DNA of 64,000 nucleotides, taken from Eubacterium sp. AF36-5BH (GTDB taxonomy: Bacteria > Bacillota > Clostridia > Lachnospirales > Lachnospiraceae). The stretch covers positions 186,001 through 250,000 of the forward strand of contig NZ_QTVG01000005.1 of assembly GCF_003460505.1 (NCBI RefSeq). Reading direction: 5' to 3'. Both the position numbers and the translations under genes were made by a program. Positions 36,333 to 46,132 of the stretch are shown in pieces (within the stretch, counting starts at the first letter, position 1; each line of letters opens with the position of its first letter). The notes under the pieces are model-generated. The model searched no databases. It worked only from the letters and a program-made list of their open reading frames with translations, and had not been told where the DNA came from.

Positions 36333-36361
36333 ATAATAGCATACACTAATTTACTTGTCAA
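36333..36361 (-). promoter_or_regulatory. Promoter of rplU operon
   Basis: On the minus strand TTGACA (36356-36361), a 17-bp spacer and TATTAT (36333-36338). A perfect -35 with a one-mismatch -10 explains independent expression of the ribosomal protein unit. Confidence 0.8.
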
Positions 36362-36383
36362 ACTTTTTCATGTTGTTTTTTAC

Positions 36384-37331
36384 TTATTTTTTTGCTTTTC
36401 TATTTGCCTTAACCTTAAAAGACTTTTTCACCCACTTACTGTAAACATCATCTTCAATAAGATTCAACTTCTTAGCTCTAACTCTTACATAATATTTCTT
36501 GCCTTTTTTAAGCTTCTTAACTGTATAAGAAGTTTTCTTTGTAGTTAAAGTTTTTGCCTTTGTAAACTTTTTACTTGTTGAACACTGAACTTCATAAGAA
36601 ACTGCATCACTTACTTTCTTGAATTTAATTGTAGCCGATGTAGTCTTTGCCTTAGCTGAAGTTTTCTTAACTTTTGTTTTAGTTATTTTTGTATTTGCAA
36701 TTGTGTTTGCCTTCTTAATTTTTGCTTTAACACTTGCCATTGTTTCATTTTTATTTGTTGTAGCAAAAAGTTCTGTTGTTTTGTCTAATGCCACCTTATA
36801 TGATACTGTTTTCTTATCTGCAGATAATGTACCGTTAGTTGATACAATTTCTTTTGGGAAAGTAAATGTAATATTCATTTCAATATCATCTGTGTTTACT
36901 GCAGATAAATCCGCAGCACTGTCTACAGTTTCAGGTTTTATTAATTGATAAACAGTTTCAGTTGATAAATAACTGTTTGGACCTGCACCATAATCAACAG
37001 TCAGCTTGCCTTTTCTTAATGTTTGCTTATTCTGAAGTTTTATGTAAGATTTTCCATCAATAACTTCTTCACTATATGTTATATTGCTTGATGCGGTATT
37101 TTCTTTAAGCTGATTTTGATATTCTCTCCAAAAATCATTAATCTGGGAATCAGTTGCCCCCATTTTTTTAAGTGCTTCGTTTGCCTGTGACTTATTAATA
37201 GTGATTAGCATTTCTGCATTACCTGTGCCGTTTGAATTAAGTTTCATGTTTACATCAACCTGTGCACAGCCTGTAAATACCATAATTACAGCTAATAATA
37301 ATGCTGCAATTTTTGTTATACGATTTTTCAT
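36384..37331 (-). CDS. Lipoprotein with LppM-like and Fn3-like parts
   Basis: A 315-residue exported lipoprotein. The lipobox VFTGC gives lipidated Cys22. Residues about 25-200 resemble the LppM/DUF3153 fold (VDVNMKLNSNGTGNAEM). The C-terminal part (about 225-315) is very Lys/Thr-rich with fibronectin type III-like strands (SYEVQCSTSKKF, KKYYVRVRAKK). Function is unknown; it may be a cell-surface protein. RBS AGGAGGAGG precedes the ATG. It is the last gene of the accessory stretch before rplU, 18 bp downstream of the DUF4317 gene. Confidence 0.75.
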   Translation of the reverse strand: MKNRITKIAALLLAVIMVFTGCAQVDVNMKLNSNGTGNAEMLITINKSQANEALKKMGATDSQINDFWREYQNQLKENTASSNITYSEEVIDGKSYIKLQNKQTLRKGKLTVDYGAGPNSYLSTETVYQLIKPETVDSAADLSAVNTDDIEMNITFTFPKEIVSTNGTLSADKKTVSYKVALDKTTELFATTNKNETMASVKAKIKKANTIANTKITKTKVKKTSAKAKTTSATIKFKKVSDAVSYEVQCSTSKKFTKAKTLTTKKTSYTVKKLKKGKKYYVRVRAKKLNLIEDDVYSKWVKKSFKVKANRKAKK

Positions 37332-37348
37332 ATAACCTCCTCCTTTAA

Positions 37349-38551
37349 TTAATTTATTTTTACATGGTCAGATTCCGAAACCGGAATAACCACACAATTA
37401 ACACCGTCAATGTTTTCTCTTCGAATTAACTCTTTCTTTTCTGAATTAACAGTGATTATTATTTCACCTTCATCAACAGTCAATTGTTCATTGTTATCAT
37501 TTGTCTCCTCTATTGAGGCAATTTTTCTATTTAAATCTTTAATTTCTTCTTTGAGAAGCTCTTTTTCATTATTGTCCTTAACGATTTTTTGTGCTTTGTT
37601 TGGAATAATGTCGCCAATTAAAGGAACTTCCTCTGTATTAATTGATGACATATATTGATCACCAATGTTTACAGCTTTGTTCTCTGCAATACCGGCATGT
37701 TCTAAAGCACTTTTTATATGTTCTTTTGACACGTAAGATTCAGGATTTTCGTCTGAAACATGAGCAAGTTCAATGTTTACAGTATCCATTACATCTTTTA
37801 CCATATCCTCGCCTGTAACTTCAAGTACCATGTCTGTTAGAACGTCCTGTTGTTGAGCATATGTTAATTTTTCTCTACAACCAAGAATATCTTCAATCAT
37901 CTCTGTATGAACATTTTTTGAGTCGGCAGTATACATTAAAACTGAGTGAATATCACTGCTTCTATCAATAAATGCCGGGAAAACAAAACCTGTTTCAGGC
38001 ATTCCCACAAACCACTCACGATTTAATGTACTTATTTTATTTTTATCCTTGTTATAGCCAAGTCCCGGCTTTGATAAAACCATAGGGCAAATGGCACAAA
38101 TTATATATTCGTAAACTTCTTCTGACTCATCAAGTTTATTGTTATCTGTTGTTTTTGTCATAACATCGTATACGTCATGGAACAATAAAATTAAGTAATT
38201 GCCAAGAGAATTGTATTTTTCAATTACCATATCGTAAAAAGTATCAAGAAGCCCCTGATCCTTCAAACCACTTTTCTTTAGTCCTAAAAGAAACTGCTGA
38301 TGGCCACCAGGCTTTTCTTCTTCTAATGGAAAATTAAGTTCTAAAATATTATTTCCCACGTTTGTTGACAAAACTTTTTTTGCAATTTCTAAATATTTAA
38401 AGTATTCTTCATCTTCAAGATTTAAAAATATTTCGTCCAAATTAGTTACTTTATTTTTGTTATCGTCAATGTAGCAGCCACATATTTTTGTAAAGGTACA
38501 ACCGTCTTTTTTAAGTCTTCTTCTTAATTCATTAATTGATTTCTTGTCCAT
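37349..38551 (-). CDS. DUF4317 protein
   Basis: A 400-residue protein recognisable as DUF4317 by its start MDKKSINELRRRLKKDGCTFTKI and the segments GCYIDDNKN and FVFPAFIDRSSDIHS. It has no signal peptide or membrane helix; a coiled-coil stretch lies near 325-350. The family is common in Lachnospiraceae and its function is unknown. It is co-directional with the lipoprotein gene and lies 57 bp after a SanA-like gene. Confidence 0.85.
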   Translation of the reverse strand: MDKKSINELRRRLKKDGCTFTKICGCYIDDNKNKVTNLDEIFLNLEDEEYFKYLEIAKKVLSTNVGNNILELNFPLEEEKPGGHQQFLLGLKKSGLKDQGLLDTFYDMVIEKYNSLGNYLILLFHDVYDVMTKTTDNNKLDESEEVYEYIICAICPMVLSKPGLGYNKDKNKISTLNREWFVGMPETGFVFPAFIDRSSDIHSVLMYTADSKNVHTEMIEDILGCREKLTYAQQQDVLTDMVLEVTGEDMVKDVMDTVNIELAHVSDENPESYVSKEHIKSALEHAGIAENKAVNIGDQYMSSINTEEVPLIGDIIPNKAQKIVKDNNEKELLKEEIKDLNRKIASIEETNDNNEQLTVDEGEIIITVNSEKKELIRRENIDGVNCVVIPVSESDHVKIN

Positions 38552-38608
38552 AATAATCTCCCTGTCCCTGTTTTTATTTTACCAATAATATTAATTGTAT
38601 ATATATTA

Positions 38609-39295
38609 TTATTTGTCGTTTGTCACATCGCCACTGCCTGTTAAATCTATTTTGTCTCCTAAATATTTAGAAGTAGGCTTTGTAATGCATTTATCAAATG
38701 ATTTAACTCTGGCAAAACACTCTCTAAATCGCCAATAAGTCATTTTCTTGCTATATTTTCTTAAATCGCATGGTACACCATAAGCATCCAACCCAAGTTT
38801 CTTTGCAATATAGAGTGCTCTGTATAGATGATATTTTTGAGTTACTATAACAACTTTTTTTGCTCCAAAAATATTTTTGGCCCTGTACATTGTATCATAA
38901 GTCTCAAAGCCTGCGTGATCCATAAAAATATCTTCAGATGGTACATTTTCATTAATTGCATAGTCTTTCATTGTATTGACTTCATCATGGCTGGCTCTGC
39001 CATGGTCGCCTGACATAATGATTTTTGATGCGGCACCATTTTTGTATAATTGGTCTCCCACAATAATTCTGTCTTCTAAAATCCATGTAGGACTACCGTC
39101 TTTTCTGATTCCTGCTCCAAGAACTATTATGCAGTCAGCATCTAAATTCTTACATTTTTCAACTGTAACTATTCTGCTTTTTACAGAACCTGTAACGTAT
39201 AAATTAATTCCTACAACTGTTAATGTTCCAATTACGCCTAAAAATATAATTACACATAAAATCTTTATTATCATCTTTTTTTTTCCTTTTTTCAT
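38609..39295 (-). CDS. SanA/YdcF-type DUF218 membrane-anchored protein
   Basis: A 228-residue DUF218 protein with one N-terminal transmembrane helix (about 8-30). Hallmarks are CIIVLGAGIRKDGSPT, IMSGDHGRASHDEV, FETYDTMYRAK and VTQKYHLYRALYIA. E. coli SanA affects envelope permeability to vancomycin; the family's reaction is not known. Basic residues near the C-terminus follow the domain. The start is preceded by an AAAGGAG-like site, GAAAAAAGG. Confidence 0.85.
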   Translation of the reverse strand: MKKGKKKMIIKILCVIIFLGVIGTLTVVGINLYVTGSVKSRIVTVEKCKNLDADCIIVLGAGIRKDGSPTWILEDRIIVGDQLYKNGAASKIIMSGDHGRASHDEVNTMKDYAINENVPSEDIFMDHAGFETYDTMYRAKNIFGAKKVVIVTQKYHLYRALYIAKKLGLDAYGVPCDLRKYSKKMTYWRFRECFARVKSFDKCITKPTSKYLGDKIDLTGSGDVTNDK

Positions 39296-39398
39296 AATAT
39301 CTCCTTTTTTATCTACCTAACATAAAACTGTTAAAATTCTTATGTTATCTATGTCTTACAGTCCTTATTTCGTATTATAAGATTAACCTGTTATAAGA

Positions 39399-40844
39399 CT
39401 AACCTAAATTATTTCTGTACTGTGATGGTGTAAGACCGGTTATACTCTTAAAAGTTTTCATAAAATGTTTCTCATGCTCGTAACCAACAGCTTTTGAAAT
39501 TTCATTTACCTTCATATCTGTTTCTGTTAAAAGTTTCTTTGCCTGTCCCACTCTGAAATTCTTTAGATAATTTACAAAATTAGTACCTGTGTATTGCTTG
39601 AAATTAAATGAAAACAGTGAATAATTCATTGATATATAATTTGAAACTACTGCCATATTCAAATCTGTAGCATAATTTTCTTTTATGTATTCAATGGCTT
39701 TTTGCATTTTTAAGCCTGTTTTCTGCTCATCAATGCTGTCACTTACCAGTTCATCAAAACCTTTAATCCAACCACGTACAACATCCATGTATTCATCAAT
39801 ATTCTGGTATGAAAAAATATCAAGAAGTTCAAAAACTTCATGTTCCTTGTTTTTTAATGATTTCTCGTAAACTTTCATTGTAGTTAAAATAATAAGCTTC
39901 ATTTGTTCCTGAAATTCATTTATTGGATACTTTCTATTCTTCACACCTTCAACAAATATCTCCAACTGCTCCAAAGCTTCATTTAATTTGTTTGAACAGA
40001 TAAGATTTGCTGTTTGCATCATCAACTTAACACCATAACCGTATTCTTTTTCCGGTGCTGTATATGTAGTAGCATCCACAATTGGTGTACACGTTTCAAA
40101 TGCTGTTCTACGCATTTCAGCAGCTTCACAAAATGCCTGTTTTACATCCATAAAATTGTAATAAACATTACTTATACCAATATTATGATTTTCAAGCTTA
40201 TTTAAAATTTCTTCTTTATAATGTGGATTGCATATAATAACATCCATGTACTCCTGCCCCTGAACATAATAATATTTGTTAGTAACAGTTAAATCAATAT
40301 CTTCATCTTTTCTTCCAAAGCAAATTACAACAAAATTATTTAAAGGAATGTAAGGGTTAACAATCAAACAGATATTTTCGATTTCAACGTCTGTAACATT
40401 ATCATAAAATAACATATACTGAAGTTGTCTGTATGCATTCTTTTTATTTTTTTTCTGCTGATTTTCTCTTTCATTTATTATGTCATCAAATTTTTCCAAC
40501 ACTTCCTGAATCTTGTTTCGATCAACAGGCTTTAAAATATATTCCTTAACACCATTTCTAAGCATTTCTACTGCATAATCAAACTCATCAAAACCACTAA
40601 TTGCAGCTATAAGTGGTTTTTCATCCAATTTTTGGACTTCTCCTACCAATGTTATACCATCCATTTTAGGCATTCTAATATCTGTAAACATTACATCCAC
40701 AGGTTGTTCTTTTAAAACTTCTAATGCTTTTTCACCATTATTACACTCAATGATTTCTTCAATATCTACGCCCGAACGTTCAATCATGGAGCGAATTCCC
40801 TGCCTTATTAGTTTTTCATCTTCCACTAATAAAAGTGTTTTCAT
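39399..40844 (-). CDS. YesN-type response regulator (REC plus AraC HTH)
   Basis: A 481-residue regulator with an N-terminal receiver domain whose phospho-acceptor is Asp55 (FTDIRMPKMDG), a long middle region (about 120-360) and a C-terminal AraC-type double HTH (about 380-480; YISMNYSLFSFNFKQYTG, VGYEHEKHFMKTFKS). Such regulators usually control sugar-uptake operons in response to a YesM-type kinase. It lies 108 bp downstream of the kinase gene. The gap contains a two-part stem (8 and 6 bp, 40876-40928) but no T-run. Confidence 0.92.
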   Translation of the reverse strand: MKTLLLVEDEKLIRQGIRSMIERSGVDIEEIIECNNGEKALEVLKEQPVDVMFTDIRMPKMDGITLVGEVQKLDEKPLIAAISGFDEFDYAVEMLRNGVKEYILKPVDRNKIQEVLEKFDDIINERENQQKKNKKNAYRQLQYMLFYDNVTDVEIENICLIVNPYIPLNNFVVICFGRKDEDIDLTVTNKYYYVQGQEYMDVIICNPHYKEEILNKLENHNIGISNVYYNFMDVKQAFCEAAEMRRTAFETCTPIVDATTYTAPEKEYGYGVKLMMQTANLICSNKLNEALEQLEIFVEGVKNRKYPINEFQEQMKLIILTTMKVYEKSLKNKEHEVFELLDIFSYQNIDEYMDVVRGWIKGFDELVSDSIDEQKTGLKMQKAIEYIKENYATDLNMAVVSNYISMNYSLFSFNFKQYTGTNFVNYLKNFRVGQAKKLLTETDMKVNEISKAVGYEHEKHFMKTFKSITGLTPSQYRNNLG

Positions 40845-40952
40845 ATTAATACCGAACCTTTCAAAATTATTCTTAAGTCTTTTTGTAAAAATGTTTTATC
40901 AGAAATGAACATCCATAAAACAAAGACTCTTGTTTCTTAAGTAACAAAAGAA

Positions 40953-42716
40953 TTACATAGATTCATCAAACGGTATACATATTGAAACTTTTGTATAAGC
41001 ACCTTCCTGAGAAAAAATCTGCAAACCATATTCTTTTCCGAAATACATCTTTATTCTCTGCTGAACATTATACAACGCTCTTCCATGTTCTTTGTCATCT
41101 GAAATCTGTTCTTTTGAATTAATGCTTCTAATTAATTCATTAAGTTTTTCCTGACTCATGCCAATTCCCATATCAGATACTTCAATTATAACATTATTTT
41201 CTTCTTTAAAAACTTTTATGTAAATTGTAGTGTCCTCAGCCATTTCCTCGATACCATGATTTACGGAATTTTCAACAATTGGCTGCAGGGACATTTTAGG
41301 AATTTTGATATGTAAAAGTTCTGCCGGTACATTTAACGACAAAAAGATTTCGTAATCCTGTCTTAAATTCATTAAACTTAAATAATTTTGTATGTTAAGA
41401 ATTTCCTGTTTTAATTCTACCATTCCTGATGACCATTTCATACTATATCTAAACATATTTCCTAAAGTAGTAATTGCGTCACTGATTACATATTCTTCTT
41501 TTATTTCAGCCATCATTTTTATTGTTTCCAAAACATTATACATAAAATGTGCATTAATTTGGTTCTGAAGGGAACGTATCTCTGCATTTTTGGCAAGCAA
41601 CTGTCTTTCAATATTCTCTTCATTTAATTTTTCCAGAGAATATACCATTTTATTAATTTGTTTACCTAACTCTGATATTTCATCATTACCCTTTTCAGTT
41701 AATTTAATGATGTTGCCATTTTTTATTTCACTTACTTCTTTTGTTAGGTTATTAAATCTTGAAAAAGAATTCTTTATTAAAATTGCCACAATAAAAATAA
41801 AGACAATCATTGATAGAAATACAACTATAAAATAAAGAAGCTGACTTTTATAATAGGAATTAACAATTTTCTTTGTGCCAACAATTCTAACATAAGTTCC
41901 ACCTAAAGAATTAGAGTATACTGTAGAAACTATTGATGTTTCACCATTAAATTTTCTTGTAATTGTATTATTTTTATCTGATTTACAAATTTGTTTAACT
42001 TCATTTATATTCTCATCTACTGTTTTCTTATTTTTATCTGAAGCATAGACTTCACCTTTATTTGAAATAAAACATGTAAATTCATTGTTATCGTTTTTGT
42101 CAAAGTCCAAAAATAAACCTTTTAATTCCGTAGACACTTCTACTACAGCAACCAATCTTCCTGTTTCATCAGTAACATTTTTTATAATAGCTGCCAGTCG
42201 TGTTTTACCGATTACTCCATACTTGTTTTCCTTATAATCAAACACCCATTTATTATTTTCATAACTATTTGACCATTCCTGTTGCTGCAAACGGTTAAGT
42301 TTATAAAAACTTGGAGCTTTTTCAGTAACATTTGCATTGGCATAAACCTTAACATTATATATGTATGGATTAATATCTACCATTGCATCTATTGAGCCAA
42401 TTTCATTTTTATAAAAATCTAATTTTTCAACACCTTTGTAATCCTGATTATTTTGTACCTTCTGAATATATTCAAAAATTCTGTTTTTCTGCAAAACTAA
42501 CTGTCTTACCAGATAGCAGGTTTCTTCAACATCTTTTAACTGAGCCGAAACATTATACATATTGTTTTTTTCGTCAGTTAATGCTACTTCTCTGGCATTA
42601 TTCGAAATATTAAAAAACATAACAGATGTCCAAAGACAGGTACATACAAATAAGGCAACTACAATTATAAGTATTATTTTATTACATAATGAAATTCTTA
42701 TTTTCTTATTTTTCAT
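40953..42716 (-). CDS. YesM-type sensor histidine kinase
   Basis: A 587-residue membrane kinase. Two transmembrane helices (about 10-30 and 290-312) flank an extracellular sensory domain, followed by HAMP (about 313-365), a His_kinase domain with the phospho-His390 in INAHFMYNVLE (usually INPHFLYN) and an HATPase domain with N-box ENSVNHGI and G-box DMGIGMS. Its ATG overlaps the stop of the solute-binding lipoprotein by 4 bp, so the two are translated together. The regulator gene follows. Confidence 0.93.
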   Translation of the reverse strand: MKNKKIRISLCNKIILIIVVALFVCTCLWTSVMFFNISNNAREVALTDEKNNMYNVSAQLKDVEETCYLVRQLVLQKNRIFEYIQKVQNNQDYKGVEKLDFYKNEIGSIDAMVDINPYIYNVKVYANANVTEKAPSFYKLNRLQQQEWSNSYENNKWVFDYKENKYGVIGKTRLAAIIKNVTDETGRLVAVVEVSTELKGLFLDFDKNDNNEFTCFISNKGEVYASDKNKKTVDENINEVKQICKSDKNNTITRKFNGETSIVSTVYSNSLGGTYVRIVGTKKIVNSYYKSQLLYFIVVFLSMIVFIFIVAILIKNSFSRFNNLTKEVSEIKNGNIIKLTEKGNDEISELGKQINKMVYSLEKLNEENIERQLLAKNAEIRSLQNQINAHFMYNVLETIKMMAEIKEEYVISDAITTLGNMFRYSMKWSSGMVELKQEILNIQNYLSLMNLRQDYEIFLSLNVPAELLHIKIPKMSLQPIVENSVNHGIEEMAEDTTIYIKVFKEENNVIIEVSDMGIGMSQEKLNELIRSINSKEQISDDKEHGRALYNVQQRIKMYFGKEYGLQIFSQEGAYTKVSICIPFDESM

Positions 42717-44293
42717 TTATCCAATCCTAATTTTTTTATGTTAATTTTCATCTGTTTCGTATACGCCTTTAAAACCTGTTCAAAGCCCATATTGTACCTT
42801 TTTTTCATAAACGTGTTGTATATACTGTCAAATTCTTTGTCACTATTTGCCAGCAATAATTTAGGAAGTGTTGCTCCCCACAAACCTTCAATTGAATTCT
42901 TTGTTTTTCCTATTTTTGTCGAATCATCTAATGTTATTGTATACTGCCCTACATAGGTAGTATATGGATGCGTCCATTGCTTCAACTGGGTTACCGGATT
43001 ATCCTCATCGTCTTTAATCCACTGTGCACCCATTGCATCGTTTTGCATCATCCAATAACATGAATCAGCACCATATTTTTTATCAAAAGTTGTTCTGTCT
43101 GAATATAGTAATTTTTTTACTTCTTTTTTCATTTCAGGCCGGCCTTCTTCATTATAATCCCAAGTTTTACCTTTTACACCCAGCCATGTCATTTTCTGAC
43201 CTTCTTCACTAATCAAATAGGACAAAAGTTTAATAGCTTTATCAGGATTCTTGCAGTTTTTTGAAATTAATGTAACTGTCCAACCATTTACACTTGTACC
43301 CGGCAGTGTATAATCATCACCAGTTAAATTTTTCGGGCCATCTACAGCTATGTAAATGCTATCAGGATTTTCTTTGTATAAAGCTTTTTCCTGGTCAGCC
43401 ATGTCAGTGTATTGATAAATCATACAAAAATACTGACCATTTAGTATTTTCTCTGACATTTGCGCTCTTGAATCAACAAAAATATCATCTTTTAACAAAC
43501 CTTTACGGGCAAGACGATTATAGGTTTTAAGCCATGCAACATAACTTTCGTCTTTTAGTCTGTCAATGGCATTACCATTTTTGTCTGTATAAGGAACTGC
43601 AAGAAAATCTAAAAGATAATTGTCAAAAGAATCACAACCTCTGTCATTAAATTGGGTACAGCCCACCGGTATCATTTCTTTTCCATCTACGGTAGGATAC
43701 ATTTTGGCAGCTTTCTCAACAGCTTTTTCAAACCCTTCAGGAGTTGTCATGTCTGGTGAGCCAATTGCCTCATATATATCTTTTCTTACTAAAAAAGTCT
43801 CATTGGAAGCTAAATTATCGTACTTGCTGTAATCAGAAGGGGCACATGCAGAGTTTGGATATTTATATAAATGCCCATCATCGCTCTTATGCCAGCTCAC
43901 AACTGCATCATCTACTACTTTCATAAAATATGTATCATATTTTTCTGACAGTTCATCTAAAGCATAAACCTTCCCTTCATTTATCATCTGATCAATTCCA
44001 GATTCCCACCAGCCTAACGTTATAAGGTCAGGCAAAGTATCACTGGAAATCATTGCATCTAATTTTTCGTTAGGATCACCTGTTGGTGTAACAAAAGATA
44101 TGGAGCAACCTGTTTTTTCTGTGATAGCTTTTGAAACCATATTATTTCCCCAGTCACCTGAAAACCATGAAAAGTTAATATACCATGACAAATCAACTGT
44201 GGAGTTTTTTTTAACTTTTTTTCCACATCCAATAAATATTACACATATAATTACTGTCAAAAATAAATATGCTATTTTTTTTAATTTTCTCAT
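42713..44293 (-). CDS. Extracellular solute-binding lipoprotein, no adjacent permease
   Basis: A 526-residue lipoprotein with lipobox FIGC giving Cys23. It has the large solute-binding fold typical of oligosaccharide/polysaccharide ABC systems (LSWYINFSWFSGDWGNN, LPDLITLGWWESG, NGWTVTLISKNCKNPDKAIKLLSYL). No permease or ATPase gene is in the window, and it directly precedes and overlaps the kinase gene. A sensory co-receptor role is therefore likely. The start is ATG 44293 (GGAAAGGAA upstream); a longer in-frame start reaches into rng. A small hairpin (CTTTTCT/AGAAAAG, 44314-44331) lies upstream. Confidence 0.85.
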   Translation of the reverse strand: MRKLKKIAYLFLTVIICVIFIGCGKKVKKNSTVDLSWYINFSWFSGDWGNNMVSKAITEKTGCSISFVTPTGDPNEKLDAMISSDTLPDLITLGWWESGIDQMINEGKVYALDELSEKYDTYFMKVVDDAVVSWHKSDDGHLYKYPNSACAPSDYSKYDNLASNETFLVRKDIYEAIGSPDMTTPEGFEKAVEKAAKMYPTVDGKEMIPVGCTQFNDRGCDSFDNYLLDFLAVPYTDKNGNAIDRLKDESYVAWLKTYNRLARKGLLKDDIFVDSRAQMSEKILNGQYFCMIYQYTDMADQEKALYKENPDSIYIAVDGPKNLTGDDYTLPGTSVNGWTVTLISKNCKNPDKAIKLLSYLISEEGQKMTWLGVKGKTWDYNEEGRPEMKKEVKKLLYSDRTTFDKKYGADSCYWMMQNDAMGAQWIKDDEDNPVTQLKQWTHPYTTYVGQYTITLDDSTKIGKTKNSIEGLWGATLPKLLLANSDKEFDSIYNTFMKKRYNMGFEQVLKAYTKQMKINIKKLGLDK

Positions 44294-44343
44294 AAGCAAA
44301 TTCCTTTCCGTAACTTTTCTCTTTAGAAAAGACACTTTAATTA

Positions 44344-45468
44344 TCATTTAGCTTCACTAAATATTTCATATAATGGCTGTTCCTGTTTCTTTCTTGTTAT
44401 TTCCATTAAACCAAGTTTTGTAATATCAACAACACTACAACTTACATAATCTTTCTTAACTTCCTGCCTCATTACAGCTATAAGATTTCCGTTTTTTAAT
44501 TCATCTGAACCAATAAAATCAACAATAATTGTTCCTGATATATTTCTAATTTGCAGCTGTCTTGCAATTTCTTTTGCAGCCTCTTCATTAATTTTCTGTA
44601 TGGTTTTATCTCTGTTTGATTTGAAATCAGCCTTACCTGTGTTAACGTCAATTACAGTCATCGCCTCAGTATGTTCTATTATCAAATAACCGCCTGATTT
44701 CAACCAGACATGCCTGTTTAAACTGTTTTGCAAATGTTTTTCCAAAGAATATTTATTAATAAGATTTATTTTCTTTTCGTCGTTAAAAGAAGCACAAATA
44801 TCAGCTGCTTTCAAGCTTTCATATATCTGCTCAACATCTGTAATAACCATACCATCTTTTTTTAATACAAAATCTTCAAGTACTTCCAACTGTTTATCTT
44901 TTTTGTAAACAAGGGTTTTAGCCTTTAAGAAATTAAATTTATTAACTGTTTGATTGTATATTTCAATAGCTTCATTTATATTATTTTCTAAATTCTTTAA
45001 GTCTTTGCTTTGGGCATTTGTTCTTAAAATAAAACCATATTCATCAGTACAGAAATGAGAGAAACTATTCTTGTACTGTTCTCTTAACAAACTGTCATCT
45101 ATTTTTTTTGAAATACTAAAATTATTGTTTCCAACAGTCAAAATAACACTACCAACAGAAATATTAAGTTTCCAGGTAAGAAGATAATCCTTAGTCTTAA
45201 CCTTATCACCAGCTACCTGAACAAGAATTTTGTCACCCTGTTTTATTTTATGAGGATAATTTTTGAGAGATAAAAAACCTTTACTTTCGCCATCAATTTC
45301 CACAAAAGCCGCATTAAGATTTTTTACAATATCCTTAACGTAACCAACATAAATGTTTCCAACAAGAGATTTGTTTTCCAAATTATAAATTCTACTTAAT
45401 TTATTTTCTTCAAATTGAAAACCTATTATTTTATTTCTTACTTTTGATACTACTAAAATATTACTCAA
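44344..45468 (-). CDS. rng: Ribonuclease E/G family protein
   Basis: A 374-residue RNase E/G catalytic protein. The S1-like region (about 35-90; NIYVGYVKDIVKNLNAAFVEI) precedes the catalytic core with metal-binding Asp274 (VIDVNTGK) and Asp317 (IIVDFIGS), spaced 43 residues as in RNase E. It lacks the long C-terminal scaffold and is shorter than E. coli RNase G. TTG 45468 is chosen: GGAGGAAAC is just upstream, and it overlaps the DUF2344 gene by 8 bp. It cleaves single-stranded RNA such as rRNA precursors. Confidence 0.92.
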   Translation of the reverse strand: MSNILVVSKVRNKIIGFQFEENKLSRIYNLENKSLVGNIYVGYVKDIVKNLNAAFVEIDGESKGFLSLKNYPHKIKQGDKILVQVAGDKVKTKDYLLTWKLNISVGSVILTVGNNNFSISKKIDDSLLREQYKNSFSHFCTDEYGFILRTNAQSKDLKNLENNINEAIEIYNQTVNKFNFLKAKTLVYKKDKQLEVLEDFVLKKDGMVITDVEQIYESLKAADICASFNDEKKINLINKYSLEKHLQNSLNRHVWLKSGGYLIIEHTEAMTVIDVNTGKADFKSNRDKTIQKINEEAAKEIARQLQIRNISGTIIVDFIGSDELKNGNLIAVMRQEVKKDYVSCSVVDITKLGLMEITRKKQEQPLYEIFSEAK

Positions 45469-46132
45469 TGTTTCCTCCAATTTCACTAAGAGAAACCAAT
45501 TTATCATTTTCTAAACAATACATATCCATACGCTCATATTGAACAAATTCCGGTAACTTAGCTCCTGTAAACTGTTCTAATGCACTCATTACCAAATCAG
45601 GTTTCAGGTTAGCCGCACTACCCTGAGATACTTTCATAAAAATACCATCTTCATTAAACTTCATTTCATGAATCATTGGCTTTATGTCTACTATTTTCTC
45701 ACTTTTCTTTGTTTTCTTAAGAATGTTGATTTCATCCTGTGCATAAAAGTCATTAACCTGTTCTTCGGTAAATAAGTCTGTGTAAACAAAATAATCTGCT
45801 CCTGCCACAATTGACATGGCGTTTTTTGCACCCTCTGGTAACTCTTTATAACTTACAACTTTTACACCCTCTACATTTTGAGCATTGATGTTTTTAATCA
45901 TTTCTTTACTTGAAAGAGAGCTGTTTACCTCAATATCAAAATACTCTCCTTTGCTAATTACGCCAACACTTAAAGGGGCAGCAAAAGACATTTTCTGATG
46001 TGGGGAAAAGCCTTCTGAATAACAAATATCAACATTGGCACGTCTCATAACTTTTTGAAAATATCTAACCATATCCAAATGACCTATAAATTTCATTTGG
46101 CCCTGTTTTTCAAATCTAATTCTAATTTTCAA
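45461..46132 (-). CDS. TIGR03936/DUF2344 radical SAM-linked protein
   Basis: A 223-residue protein with the family signature KIRIRFEKQGQMKFIGHLDMVRYFQK and YSEGFSPHQKMSFA. It is nearly always encoded beside or fused to the TIGR03960 radical SAM protein; their joint function is unknown. The TTG at 46132 fits the family N-terminus and is preceded by GGAGGAGGTG. A GTG at 46141 and TTG at 46150 are in frame but within that site. It overlaps the upstream gene by 11 bp. Confidence 0.85.
   Translation of the reverse strand: MKIRIRFEKQGQMKFIGHLDMVRYFQKVMRRANVDICYSEGFSPHQKMSFAAPLSVGVISKGEYFDIEVNSSLSSKEMIKNINAQNVEGVKVVSYKELPEGAKNAMSIVAGADYFVYTDLFTEEQVNDFYAQDEINILKKTKKSEKIVDIKPMIHEMKFNEDGIFMKVSQGSAANLKPDLVMSALEQFTGAKLPEFVQYERMDMYCLENDKLVSLSEIGGNIE

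Noticed and set aside
40876..40928. Two-part stem between the histidine kinase and regulator genes as a terminator
   Set aside because: No T-run follows; it is too weak to claim beyond a possible RNA structure.
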